NCBI GenBank assembly: GCA_035361955.1
Contig: DAOSDC010000001.1
Location: forward strand, 79,473-143,472
From: UBA6120 sp035361955
GTDB taxonomy: Bacteria > Bacillota_I > Bacilli_A > RFN20 > CAG-826
Reading direction: 5' to 3'
Length of the DNA: 64,000 bases
The notes under the pieces are model-generated. The model was not told the origin of the DNA. It did not search any database and worked only from the letters and a program-made list of their open reading frames with translations. Positions 8,368 through 17,039 of this stretch are shown one piece after another. Within the stretch, counting starts at the first letter, position 1. Every line of letters starts with the position of its first letter. The translations under genes and the position numbers were made by a program.

Positions 8368-9987
8368 TTACATTTTCACTGGCGCGGAGACGCCAAGTAA
8401 CGCAAGCGCGTTTGCCATCACGATGCGACTGGCACGTACAAGCGCGAGACGCGATTTTGATAAAGAAATATTTTCTTTATCGACGACACGACATATAGTA
8501 TAGAAACTATGGGTTAAACTTGCAAGTTTTTGCACATAATTCGTTATTTTGTACGGTGCGCGTGCATTGGCGGCTTCAACGACTTCCGCCTCGAAACTTT
8601 CAAGGTGACGAAGCAGTTGTTTTTCTTCAATTGTATCCAGTCCGACACCCGAATCATCAAAGCCGATTTCTGCGCCAGCTTCAAGTAGACTTGATAACCG
8701 AGCGTGGGCGTATTGGGCATAGTAGACAGGGTTGGCGCTTGAGGCACTGACAGCTAAATCTAGATCGAAATCGAGGTGTGACGAGGCCGCTCGCGCTACA
8801 AAGAAATAGCGCGCGGCATCAACGCCTACCTCTTGGCAGAGTTCCCTTAACGTTACGCCAACGCCTGTTCGTTTGCTCATTTTCATTTCCTGGCCATCTT
8901 TGATCAGACGCACCATTTGCAATATTTCGATATCAAGCGTGTCCAAGGGATGACCTAGCATCGCTAATGCGGCTTTCATACGGGAAATATAGCCGTGGTG
9001 ATCGGCGCCCAAGATGTCGATTAAATGACGGTGTCCGCGCTCAATCTTGTCAAGATGATAAGCTATGTCAGGTAAAAAATATGTAAATGTGCCATCGCTT
9101 TTGACAATGACACGATCTTTATCATCACCATATTCGGTTGTTTTCAGAAACGTCGCGCCTTCGTGTTCATAGATATGCGGTGCCAGCCTAATAAACACGC
9201 GATCGATTGACTCTGGTGTACGAATCGATGTCTCATAACTGAATTTGTCGAATTCAACGCGGAAAAACGATAAATCGTCTTTGATAATCGCTAATTCTCG
9301 CTTAATACCTTCGGCCTTAAAAAACGCTTCATCGTAATGACCGAGATAGAAATCTCCAACTTCCTTTTTTATATCGGCGGCGATATTTTTGATATCTTCG
9401 CCATGGTATCCGTCTTGAGGCAATTCAGCGACTTGGTCGAATAATTGAACATAGCGCGCATAAATCGATTGGGCGAGATTGTTTATTTGCGCTCCCGCGT
9501 CATTGACATAAAACTCCTTTGTGACTTGATAACCGGCTTTGCTTAACAACCGGGCAATCACATCACCAAGGGCGGCGCCGCGAGCATGACCAAGATGGAG
9601 CGCTCCCGTGGGATTGGCGGATACAAATTCGACATTGACGGAAATGCCTTGACCAACGAGGCTTGAACCATATGATTCGCCTTGATTGATGATTTTTGCA
9701 ATGATACCCGCAAGTGATTCGGCTTTCATGAAAAAATTAATGAAACCTGGTCCAGCCACTTCAATGCGTTCAAATCGAGATTGATCAATATGGGCAACGA
9801 TTTCCGCGGCAATGTGACGCGGGTTTTTCCGCAGTGTACGATTTAATTGCATGGCCACATTGGTAGCGAAATCGCCATGAGCAGCGTCTTTACTTTGCTC
9901 AATGATGATTTCATCAGTGGAAATCTGATGTCCGATTTTGCTTAAAGCAAGATATAGTTCTTGTTTGATAAGGGTAATTGAATCCAT
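8368..9987 (-). CDS. argS: Arginyl-tRNA synthetase
   Basis: This 539-residue class I synthetase charges tRNA-Arg. The N-terminal tRNA-binding domain has AAHGDFATNVAM (~33). The active site has SANPTGALHLGHARG (HIGH-type box, ~118) and KMSKRTGVGVTL (KMSKS-type box, ~345). The C-terminal DALR anticodon-binding domain is present. The start at ATG 9987 is preferred over an in-frame ATG 42 nt upstream because that one would overlap ispF and add a non-conserved extension. AGGA lies 8 nt upstream. Confidence 0.95.
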   Translation of the reverse strand: MDSITLIKQELYLALSKIGHQISTDEIIIEQSKDAAHGDFATNVAMQLNRTLRKNPRHIAAEIVAHIDQSRFERIEVAGPGFINFFMKAESLAGIIAKIINQGESYGSSLVGQGISVNVEFVSANPTGALHLGHARGAALGDVIARLLSKAGYQVTKEFYVNDAGAQINNLAQSIYARYVQLFDQVAELPQDGYHGEDIKNIAADIKKEVGDFYLGHYDEAFFKAEGIKRELAIIKDDLSFFRVEFDKFSYETSIRTPESIDRVFIRLAPHIYEHEGATFLKTTEYGDDKDRVIVKSDGTFTYFLPDIAYHLDKIERGHRHLIDILGADHHGYISRMKAALAMLGHPLDTLDIEILQMVRLIKDGQEMKMSKRTGVGVTLRELCQEVGVDAARYFFVARAASSHLDFDLDLAVSASSANPVYYAQYAHARLSSLLEAGAEIGFDDSGVGLDTIEEKQLLRHLESFEAEVVEAANARAPYKITNYVQKLASLTHSFYTICRVVDKENISLSKSRLALVRASRIVMANALALLGVSAPVKM

Positions 9988-9997
9988 ATGTTTAATC

Positions 9998-10489
9998 CTA
10001 ATGTTTGTCGCCGACTGTTTTTTCAACAAGCACGACGCAGGTGGCTTCCGCTGCTAGTCCTTGTCCAATGTAACCCATGCCTTCGTTAGTACCGGCCTTA
10101 ATTGATATTTGTTCGGGGTTAATTGTTAACAATGAGGCGATTTTCTCAATCATTTTAGGAATGTAGGGGCTTAATTTGGGTCGTTCAAGCGTAATTTGGA
10201 TATCGATGTTGCAAACTTTGTAACCGCGAAGTTTAACGAGTCGATCGGCATAACGCAAGAAATAGGATGATTCCTTGTCTTTGTATGCGCTATCGGTATT
10301 GGGGAAATGTGTGCCTAAATCGCCTAAAGCCAGCGATCCAAGTAACGCCTCCGTCAGCGCATGGATGAGAATGTCACCATCGGAGTGAGCCTCAAAACCA
10401 AGTTCGTAGTCAATCAAAACACCGCCAATCCATAATGGACGGTTACTGACCAGACGGTGGATGTCGCGACTCATTCCAATACGATACAT
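9998..10489 (-). CDS. ispF: 2-C-methyl-D-erythritol 2,4-cyclodiphosphate synthase
   Basis: This 163-residue enzyme of the MEP isoprenoid pathway closes the cyclic diphosphate ring and acts as a cytoplasmic trimer. Metal ligands are visible in SRDIH (near residue 10) and GFEAHSDGD (~37), followed by GDLGTHFP (~58). The C-terminal GYIGQGLAAEATCVV (~140) is typical. Length is normal. It sits 6 nt after ychF and 10 nt before argS, so it is co-transcribed. Its presence implies isoprenoid synthesis by the MEP route; the rest of the pathway is not in the window. MiaA, a consumer of dimethylallyl diphosphate, is. Confidence 0.95.
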   Translation of the reverse strand: MYRIGMSRDIHRLVSNRPLWIGGVLIDYELGFEAHSDGDILIHALTEALLGSLALGDLGTHFPNTDSAYKDKESSYFLRYADRLVKLRGYKVCNIDIQITLERPKLSPYIPKMIEKIASLLTINPEQISIKAGTNEGMGYIGQGLAAEATCVVLVEKTVGDKH

Positions 10490-10495
10490 AAATTC

Positions 10496-11602
10496 CTAAA
10501 CATTAAATTTGAAGAACATCACATCGCCGTCTTTGACGACGTATTCTTTTCCTTCAAGTCGAAGTTTACCGGCTTCTTTGACCGATAATTCGCTCTTATA
10601 TTTTATTATATCATCATAATGATATACTTCGGCTTTGATAAATCCACGCTCAAAATCAGTATGGATGACACCGGCGCACTGCGGGGCTTTCATGCCATGG
10701 TGGAACGTCCAAGCGCGGCATTCATCGGCGCCAACGGTGAAAAACGTTCCTAAATCAAGTAACTGATAGGTTGCTTTGACAAGTAAATCCAAGCCTGACA
10801 TCGATGCGCCGATTGATGAAAGAAAGTCGGCTTGATCGGCTTTATCTAATTGCGAAATTTGCGCTTCGATGGCGCACGAGATTGGAATCACGGAAGCGCG
10901 TTCAGTTGCCGCATAATTGACAATGGACCGATAGCTAACATTATCAGCAAGCGCTTGTAGCTGCGTTTCTGAGACATTAGCAACGTATATGATTGGCTTT
11001 AAAGTTAATAAATGAAGCGTATCATCGGCAAAAACGAATTCTTCTTTTGTCAATGTGATACTTCGTGCGGACAACCCCGCTTCTAGATGTTTCTTTAATT
11101 TGAGAAGCGTTTCATATTCAAACAGTGCTTGGGTGTCTTTGCTCGTTTTGGCTTTAGTTCCCGTGCGTTCGATGCGTTTGTTGACGGTTTCCACATCGGC
11201 GAACACCAGTTCGAGGTTAATGATTTCAATGTCGCGAATCGGATCAATCGACTGCTCAACATGAATGATGTCGGGATCTTCAAACGCACGCACGACTTCG
11301 ACGATGGCGTCGCATTCGCGAATATGACCGAGAAATTGATTGCCGAGCCCCTCGCCTTTGCTGGCGCCTTTGACAAGTCCAGCAATATCGAAAAACTCAA
11401 TCGTCGTGTAAATGGTTTTTAATGGTTTGAAAATGGCGCTTAATTGTTCGAGCCGGTGATCGGGAACAGCCACAACGCCGGTATTTGGCTTGATGGTCGC
11501 GAATGGATAATTTGCAGCCTCGACATTGGCGCGCGAAAGCGCGTTAAAAAGCGTTGATTTTCCAACGTTAGGTAGTCCGACGATGCCTGCCTTAAGTGCC
11601 AT
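10496..11602 (-). CDS. ychF: Ribosome-associated GTPase/ATPase YchF (OLA1)
   Basis: This 368-residue Obg-family protein begins MALKAG and then the P-loop GLPNVGKSTLFNAL. It has the G3 motif DIAGLVKGASKGEGLGNQF (~67), a coiled-coil insert, and the C-terminal TGS domain starting around AWTFHHGMKAPQCAG (~300). YchF proteins bind ATP more readily than GTP and act on ribosomes or in stress responses. It is first in the run with ispF, argS, rpoE and fba. A DUF951 gene, often close to ychF in Bacillota, is 5 kb away here. Confidence 0.95.
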   Translation of the reverse strand: MALKAGIVGLPNVGKSTLFNALSRANVEAANYPFATIKPNTGVVAVPDHRLEQLSAIFKPLKTIYTTIEFFDIAGLVKGASKGEGLGNQFLGHIRECDAIVEVVRAFEDPDIIHVEQSIDPIRDIEIINLELVFADVETVNKRIERTGTKAKTSKDTQALFEYETLLKLKKHLEAGLSARSITLTKEEFVFADDTLHLLTLKPIIYVANVSETQLQALADNVSYRSIVNYAATERASVIPISCAIEAQISQLDKADQADFLSSIGASMSGLDLLVKATYQLLDLGTFFTVGADECRAWTFHHGMKAPQCAGVIHTDFERGFIKAEVYHYDDIIKYKSELSVKEAGKLRLEGKEYVVKDGDVMFFKFNV

Positions 11603-11641
11603 ATGGTCCTAAATGATTTTATCGCAATGAAAGATTAGAAA

Positions 11642-11661
11642 AAAGTCGCCGGAGCGACTTT
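11642..11661. terminator. Terminator after cspA
   Basis: A perfect 8-bp stem AAAGTCGC/GCGACTTT with loop CGGA has a T run on both sides. On the - strand it ends cspA, just upstream of ychF. Confidence 0.85.
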
Positions 11662-11684
11662 CTTTTTTTTAAATTAAAGTAGGA

Positions 11685-11882
11685 TTAACCTTTTCTAATT
11701 TTCGTAGCCCGGGGACCACGATCTGTTTCTTCAACTTCGAACTCTACAGCTTCGCCAGCGACGGCGGTTTTGTAGTTGTCCATGACAAGTTCGCTGTAGT
11801 GGAAGAAGACGTCTTTTCCATCTTCCGTGCGAATGAAGCCGTAGCCCTTGTCCTTGTTGAACATTTTGACTGAACCTTTCAT
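11685..11882 (-). CDS. cspA: Cold-shock protein, CspA family
   Basis: This 65-residue single-OB-fold RNA/DNA chaperone has both nucleic-acid-binding motifs: KGYGFIR (RNP1, ~12-18) and VFFHYS (RNP2, ~25-30). The start MKGSVKMFN is canonical. It is a separate unit with its own terminator. The 116 nt upstream, up to the end of the ABC gene at 11999, would hold its leader and promoter. A weak TATTAT -10 on the - strand around 11941-11952 is the only candidate I see, and I see no clear cold-box. Confidence 0.95.
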   Translation of the reverse strand: MKGSVKMFNKDKGYGFIRTEDGKDVFFHYSELVMDNYKTAVAGEAVEFEVEETDRGPRATKIRKG

Positions 11883-11998
11883 CGAAACCTAAACCTTTCT
11901 AAAAATTGGAAGCCGTTACTTTTAATCGTTCGACTTACGGAATAATAATACAACTTAGCGTCTTTAAATACTAGAAATATATGTTTTTTTATTCACGC

Positions 11999-14770
11999 TC
12001 ATGCGTTAGCGAGTGCGTGATGATGACGGAGACGATGAGAAACCAATTGCAAAAGTATGAATATAACAACAGAAAACAACGTCATTGTCACGATTGAAAC
12101 GCTTGGAAACGAATAAAAAAAGTGCGTATGAAAATAGTTGGCAAGTGCTTGTTCAATCAAAAAAGCAGCGATGATCATTTGTAAGATTGCGCTTAGTAAT
12201 GAACCAAATACGAGAATGATTGCCCGAGCGGTCAACAACCGGGATATTTGCCCCGGCCTCGCTCCAAGTTCAAAAAGCAATGTTTTATCTTTGGCAATGT
12301 CGAGCCAAGCAAGACGCAACACAAGAGCTGCAAGCATTAAGCTATTGACACCAGCAATCGTGGCAAGCGCATAGATGCCGGCATCAATGTTTCGAGTCAG
12401 ATTACTCAGTGATTGCCGCATGTCCATCTGTGGTAAACTCGTTTGCAAATGGTGGAAAGTTGCCATGATCCGACGTGCGCTATCATTTAATAAACGCTCT
12501 TGTCCCGCGAAGTAGGCTCGTTCAATTCGTAATGAATCACCGCTGAACCCCAATAAATCGCGATAATACGATACCGACCACAACGAACATCCGTAAATCG
12601 AAAGATCGTCGTCATCGACGATAGCCGTAATTTGATGATCTGTGGTGATAAATTCGCTGCTAGTTCCTTGCTCGTGCGTTGTGGTCACAATTCTAGTGGC
12701 AATATATAGTGAATCGCCCAATTCATATTCGCTTGCGTTCAAACGACGCGCCAGTCCTGATGAGATAGCGATTTCGTGCACATCAATTGGTAAACGTCCA
12801 ATGTAGTCGCAACCATAACTTTGTTTAAGTTTGACAGCCGCGCCGCTTTGGTCCTGATAGTGTCCCCGGGCTACCGCTGGAGGCAATACAACCATTTGAC
12901 CCGGACTTGTGAATGATAACCAATCGATGACTTGATCGATGTGATGCTGGTCGATGGCAAATAAAGTTTCGTTAGCGAAACCAGCAAACATCGATTCGGG
13001 ATATAAAAGATAACCGCCGCTTGTAGTTAAAATCGGTTCATTTAAACGCGGTTCGGCTTCGATTATGTAATTTAAATGGCTTAATGACAATGATTGATAT
13101 GGATCGAGCAAGACAAGAACCCGCTGAAGTACACACCGACCCAATCGCGGACAATACGACTTCATGTGAGTATTGCTAACGTAATCGAAACGCATTCCAA
13201 ATAGCTCTAAATCTTTGTATAAGATGGCGCTTAATGTCGCGGCATCGTCAGTTTTTAAATAATAAGTTTTTTTTAACATCCATGGCAATTGGTGAGTCGC
13301 GCTTAAATCGGTCGTCGCTGGAAACCGCATCGATTGCTCGAGTACGGCCTCGGAAAACAATGGATTTGAATGAATAACTAACGCATGTTCGCCTGAATGA
13401 ACTTTGACGAGCCGCCACACTTGTTCATCTTCATATGTCCAAGCAGTGTTGGCGAATCCGGCCCCGAGGAAGATTGTTTTGTTAGCTAGTATCATATTGA
13501 TTTGATCAGCATTTGCCAAACTGCCGATTTTTTGAGCGAGTAATTTGATGTCGGTCTCTGGCAACATTAAGGCAACCTCGTCGTTTCGCAACGTTATACG
13601 ATCCAACCCCAACTCGTCAAACCCTAACGGTTCGGTTAAATGTCGAGCACTAAAACTCGGCAAAATCACAATCGGCCCTTCGCTAATGACAAACAACTCA
13701 TTTCGCTGTGGAAAAAAGTCGTCTATATTAGTCTGATAAACGACTCCAATGTCGGAAACATAGTCAGGGTAACGCTTAGCGACCTGCTCAACCTGGACAA
13801 AGTCGGCAGCGTATACTTGTTTTAGTCCCGAATGGTTGGCTTTATCCGCCCGTAGTTCGAGTCCCGCTGGTCCGATTAAATGTTTGATTGTCGATTGGAC
13901 TTTATCATTGATTGATGCCGTCACTTGGATGCCGATGCCAAGAGCGACTAAAGCAATCGCTAACATTACTTGTGAAAGAAAATGGCGCCACTTGTGCGAT
14001 TTCATTTCGTAAATGGCATGACGGAAACAAAAAGAAAATGGCAAAGTGCCTGTGTCTCCATTATGTTTTAAACGAATCATCGTCCGACGAGACACATCTT
14101 TGTTTGCATGAAGAATCTTCTTATCAACTAGTTTGCCATCGACCATTTGGTAACATATATGTGCATATTCACTCAACAATGCCCGATCGTGACTGACGAT
14201 AATGACAAGGCGTTGCGAGGAATAAGATGCCAATCGATGCATGAGCATCTGTTTGTTTTGATCATCAAGTGCGGAGGTCGGTTCATCCGCAAGGATGATT
14301 CGAGGCTGTTTGATAAGTGCCCGCGCGAACGCGACACGTTGTTTTTCGCCCCCCGATAACGTGGCAACTTTGCGTTGACCAAAACTGGGTAGACCGACTG
14401 AAATTAACGATTGCTCGACATGCTTTTGAATCATGGACCATTTGTCATAGCCAAGCAATAGCAATGGTAATGCGAGATTCCAAGTCACCGTTTCATGCTC
14501 GAAAAGACGATAGGTTTGAAAGATAAGCCCGACATTACGCAATCGGTAATCGCATAATTGATCAATATCAAGCAATTCAAGGTTTTCATTGTTAACGCTG
14601 ATATGTCCTTGAAATTTTAATAGACCCGCCAATATTTTAAGCATTGTCGACTTGCCGCTACCCGAACGCCCATAAATACCGATGATTCCCGTCCGCGGTA
14701 AATTGAGATTCATGTCATCTAAAACGATGTTTTTGTGAAATCGTTTCACTAATGCTTTTATTTCAATCAT
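11999..14770 (-). CDS. MacB/FtsX-type ABC transporter, ATPase-permease fusion (second of pair)
   Basis: This 923-residue protein starts with an ABC ATPase of the LolD/MacB class: Walker A GRSGSGKST (~35), Q-loop IFQTYRL, signature TLSGGEKQR (~140), Walker B IILADEPTSALD (~163). A transmembrane helix (~275) follows, then a very large extracytoplasmic region (~300-790) and three C-terminal helices with an FtsX/MacB permease pattern. Such proteins pump peptides or act as mechanotransmission devices rather than passing solutes through the membrane. It overlaps the upstream, similar transporter by 8 nt, so the two are probably subunits of one heterodimer. Substrate unknown; antimicrobial-peptide export or sensing is a guess. 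Confidence 0.88.
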   Translation of the reverse strand: MIEIKALVKRFHKNIVLDDMNLNLPRTGIIGIYGRSGSGKSTMLKILAGLLKFQGHISVNNENLELLDIDQLCDYRLRNVGLIFQTYRLFEHETVTWNLALPLLLLGYDKWSMIQKHVEQSLISVGLPSFGQRKVATLSGGEKQRVAFARALIKQPRIILADEPTSALDDQNKQMLMHRLASYSSQRLVIIVSHDRALLSEYAHICYQMVDGKLVDKKILHANKDVSRRTMIRLKHNGDTGTLPFSFCFRHAIYEMKSHKWRHFLSQVMLAIALVALGIGIQVTASINDKVQSTIKHLIGPAGLELRADKANHSGLKQVYAADFVQVEQVAKRYPDYVSDIGVVYQTNIDDFFPQRNELFVISEGPIVILPSFSARHLTEPLGFDELGLDRITLRNDEVALMLPETDIKLLAQKIGSLANADQINMILANKTIFLGAGFANTAWTYEDEQVWRLVKVHSGEHALVIHSNPLFSEAVLEQSMRFPATTDLSATHQLPWMLKKTYYLKTDDAATLSAILYKDLELFGMRFDYVSNTHMKSYCPRLGRCVLQRVLVLLDPYQSLSLSHLNYIIEAEPRLNEPILTTSGGYLLYPESMFAGFANETLFAIDQHHIDQVIDWLSFTSPGQMVVLPPAVARGHYQDQSGAAVKLKQSYGCDYIGRLPIDVHEIAISSGLARRLNASEYELGDSLYIATRIVTTTHEQGTSSEFITTDHQITAIVDDDDLSIYGCSLWSVSYYRDLLGFSGDSLRIERAYFAGQERLLNDSARRIMATFHHLQTSLPQMDMRQSLSNLTRNIDAGIYALATIAGVNSLMLAALVLRLAWLDIAKDKTLLFELGARPGQISRLLTARAIILVFGSLLSAILQMIIAAFLIEQALANYFHTHFFYSFPSVSIVTMTLFSVVIFILLQLVSHRLRHHHALANA

Positions 14771-16796
14771 CGTCGCGCAACTCCTCGGCTAAATTATCAG
14801 TACATAGTACTTTTGATGAAATCAAAGCCCCGCTATCGGCGATGAACATCATGATTAAAAATAGTAGTATCACTAAACCTGCTGGGATATTTAGAAAACT
14901 TAAAAACGGCACTCGTATTAACTGAACTATCTTAACTTTTAAAAAAATAACCTGGTTGACGATTAACTGAATTATTGGTGCCATGACCATCCCAAGCGTC
15001 AATGACATCATCGTGAGGTAGCGGCTGATATTGCGCCACATTATTATCATTTGCGAACGCGTGATGCCAAGCGCCCATAAAATGGCCAGACGACGCCGAT
15101 GCATTTTATAAAAATGCACTAGTGAAATAATCATGGTCAGCAATCCTGATAGTCCATTGATCGACACGAAGAAATATAGTCCAATCTTAATCGTGTTCAT
15201 GATTGAAGCCAGGTAGTCACGTTCGCCGAAATACGTCCCCGAACAAGTCATGGCATCATCTTGATCCCATGTCTCATAAAATCGCACAACCTCGCCGACT
15301 TCAAGAAAGACGAACATCATCTCATAATTCCCGATTTCATCGTTTGCTAAAGCCGACTCGAGTCGATCTGCCAGTGAATAATCAATGCGCAGTAACGAGG
15401 CTGCATTTTCAAGGACATAATCAGAAAGCAAATTTTTCGCAGCCAAATGCGAATAAAAAATGGTCGGAAGCGACTGAAAACGAACATCCTCGATGATGTT
15501 TGAAGTGTCAAGAGTGATGTGAAACTCGAATCGGTCACTGGCGACTTGCCCATGAATATCTGTCGTGTTGATTGGAATATTGACATCGTATGTTAGCGGG
15601 GAGTCGATAGCATTGCTATTTTCGATTAGTTGCCAAGCTTGATGATTGATCAAGACTTTTGATAAATCGTCGGGATTGGTTTGGTCGAAATATGGTTCGA
15701 AACGTATGTTCTCGAGAAGATAATCATTAACCGTTAAGCGATAGCGATGAGAAAAAATCGCGCGTACCGAAACATCGACAAAAGCTTCACCATAACCATC
15801 TAACATCGCGTAAACTTCACTGTGCGTCGGTCGATGATAGCGAAGTAACGTCAGTGGTGAATTGGCAATTAAAGTCTTGTCCAAGCGACTAACATAGACA
15901 ATATTTGAAGCACCGCCACGCAAGGGATGGTATTTAATGGCCTGGTTAGCGCCGATGGTTAGGCCAATTGTCAATAACGTCGTCGTGATGCTGAAGGATA
16001 ATGCGGCGATTGCCCAGAAAAAGTGGTGCTTCGATAGTCGCAAAATGCGTTTGCGAACAAGCTTTAACCGATTGCATTTAGTTTTTCGAAACTTAATTTT
16101 TGGAATCGGATTCTTGTTGTCAGTAATCATCGCATCTTCGACAATTCGTCCATTTACAAGTTTGATGATGCGATCTGCGTATTGGCTCGTTGCTTCGATG
16201 TCGTGGGATACGACAATGACTAATTTTTCGTTTGATAATGCTTTTAATGTTTCCAAAACTTTGTGACATGAATCGTTATCAAGCGCACCAGTCGGTTCAT
16301 CAGCCAAGATCACATGGGGGCTTTTTGCTATGGCGCGCAAGATGGCGACGCGCTGAGCTTCACCACCTGATAGTGTTTCGACAAGTTGATTCTTCAGGTG
16401 ATTGAGATTGAACATATCAAACATTTGGTCACATTTTACCAACGCTTGTGCCTCATCGACATCGTTTAACAATAGTGAAATAAGGACGTTTTCAAATGCG
16501 GTAAAACCTTCAAGCAAATGAAAATGTTGAAATAGATAACCGAAATATTGACGTTTAATAAACGAATCGGCTTGAGTGGATAGACGGGTTAAGTCATTGC
16601 CATCGATGTGGACGCTCCCCGATGTCGGTGTGTCTAACTGACCGATGATGTTTAATAGTGTTGATTTACCACAACCCGAAGGTCCATTTATTAGTACGAA
16701 ACCAACATTCACAAAAGACAAAGTCACACGATCGAGCGCGTCGTGATTTGATAATCCAATTCGATAAGATTTACTAATATCAGAAAGTGCAATCAA
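14763..16796 (-). CDS. MacB/FtsX-type ABC transporter, ATPase-permease fusion (first of pair, TTG start)
   Basis: This 677-residue protein has the same fused plan. The ABC ATPase has Walker A GPSGCGKST (~38), Q-loop LFQHFHLLEG, signature TLSGGEAQR and Walker B VILADEPTGALD. It is followed by one helix (~265), an extracytoplasmic domain (~290-535) and three C-terminal helices. The start codon is TTG 16796. Its only Shine-Dalgarno, AGAGG, lies in the 3' arm of the terminator hairpin that ends the preceding operon. The stop overlaps the start of the partner gene by 8 nt. Catalytic motifs are intact in both partners. Confidence 0.88.
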   Translation of the reverse strand: MIALSDISKSYRIGLSNHDALDRVTLSFVNVGFVLINGPSGCGKSTLLNIIGQLDTPTSGSVHIDGNDLTRLSTQADSFIKRQYFGYLFQHFHLLEGFTAFENVLISLLLNDVDEAQALVKCDQMFDMFNLNHLKNQLVETLSGGEAQRVAILRAIAKSPHVILADEPTGALDNDSCHKVLETLKALSNEKLVIVVSHDIEATSQYADRIIKLVNGRIVEDAMITDNKNPIPKIKFRKTKCNRLKLVRKRILRLSKHHFFWAIAALSFSITTTLLTIGLTIGANQAIKYHPLRGGASNIVYVSRLDKTLIANSPLTLLRYHRPTHSEVYAMLDGYGEAFVDVSVRAIFSHRYRLTVNDYLLENIRFEPYFDQTNPDDLSKVLINHQAWQLIENSNAIDSPLTYDVNIPINTTDIHGQVASDRFEFHITLDTSNIIEDVRFQSLPTIFYSHLAAKNLLSDYVLENAASLLRIDYSLADRLESALANDEIGNYEMMFVFLEVGEVVRFYETWDQDDAMTCSGTYFGERDYLASIMNTIKIGLYFFVSINGLSGLLTMIISLVHFYKMHRRRLAILWALGITRSQMIIMWRNISRYLTMMSLTLGMVMAPIIQLIVNQVIFLKVKIVQLIRVPFLSFLNIPAGLVILLFLIMMFIADSGALISSKVLCTDNLAEELRDDD

Positions 16797-16804
16797 AAGA
16801 AAAA

Positions 16805-16825
16805 CCTCTACTTCATTAGTAGAGG
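16805..16825 (-). terminator. Terminator after DUF951, whose 3' arm holds the next gene's Shine-Dalgarno
   Basis: CCTCTACT and AGTAGAGG pair perfectly around a 5-nt loop and are followed on the - strand by TTTTTCTTTT. The AGAGG of the second arm lies 8 nt before the TTG start of the ABC gene, so a folded hairpin would both terminate transcription and hide that ribosome site. Confidence 0.8.
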
Positions 16826-16832
16826 CTTACAT

Positions 16833-17039
16833 TTATTCTTGGCTGGCTTTAACTTCGATGCGTTTGAATCTTTTATTGAACAAATCCCGAGTCAACATCA
16901 CGACATGACCGCAGCCCATACACGATAATTTGATATCAGCGCCGACACGAATAATTTTGAATAATTTGCTGCGGGAGTCGCAAGGATGTGGCCTTTTCAT
17001 CTCAACGACATCGCCCAGACCGTACTTTTCGATTACCAT
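16833..17039 (-). CDS. DUF951 small protein (CxxC zinc-ribbon-like)
   Basis: This 68-residue protein is recognised by YGLGDVVEMKRPHPC at the N-terminus, then IRVGADIKLSCMGCGHVVML. The family is widespread in Bacillota (YyzM of Bacillus subtilis), is usually 60-70 residues, and is predicted to bind nucleic acid through a small beta-barrel with a CxxC. No precise role is known. It overlaps the end of fhs by 7 nt and is the last gene of the long rny-mutSL-fhs run, just before a terminator. Confidence 0.88.
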   Translation of the reverse strand: MVIEKYGLGDVVEMKRPHPCDSRSKLFKIIRVGADIKLSCMGCGHVVMLTRDLFNKRFKRIEVKASQE

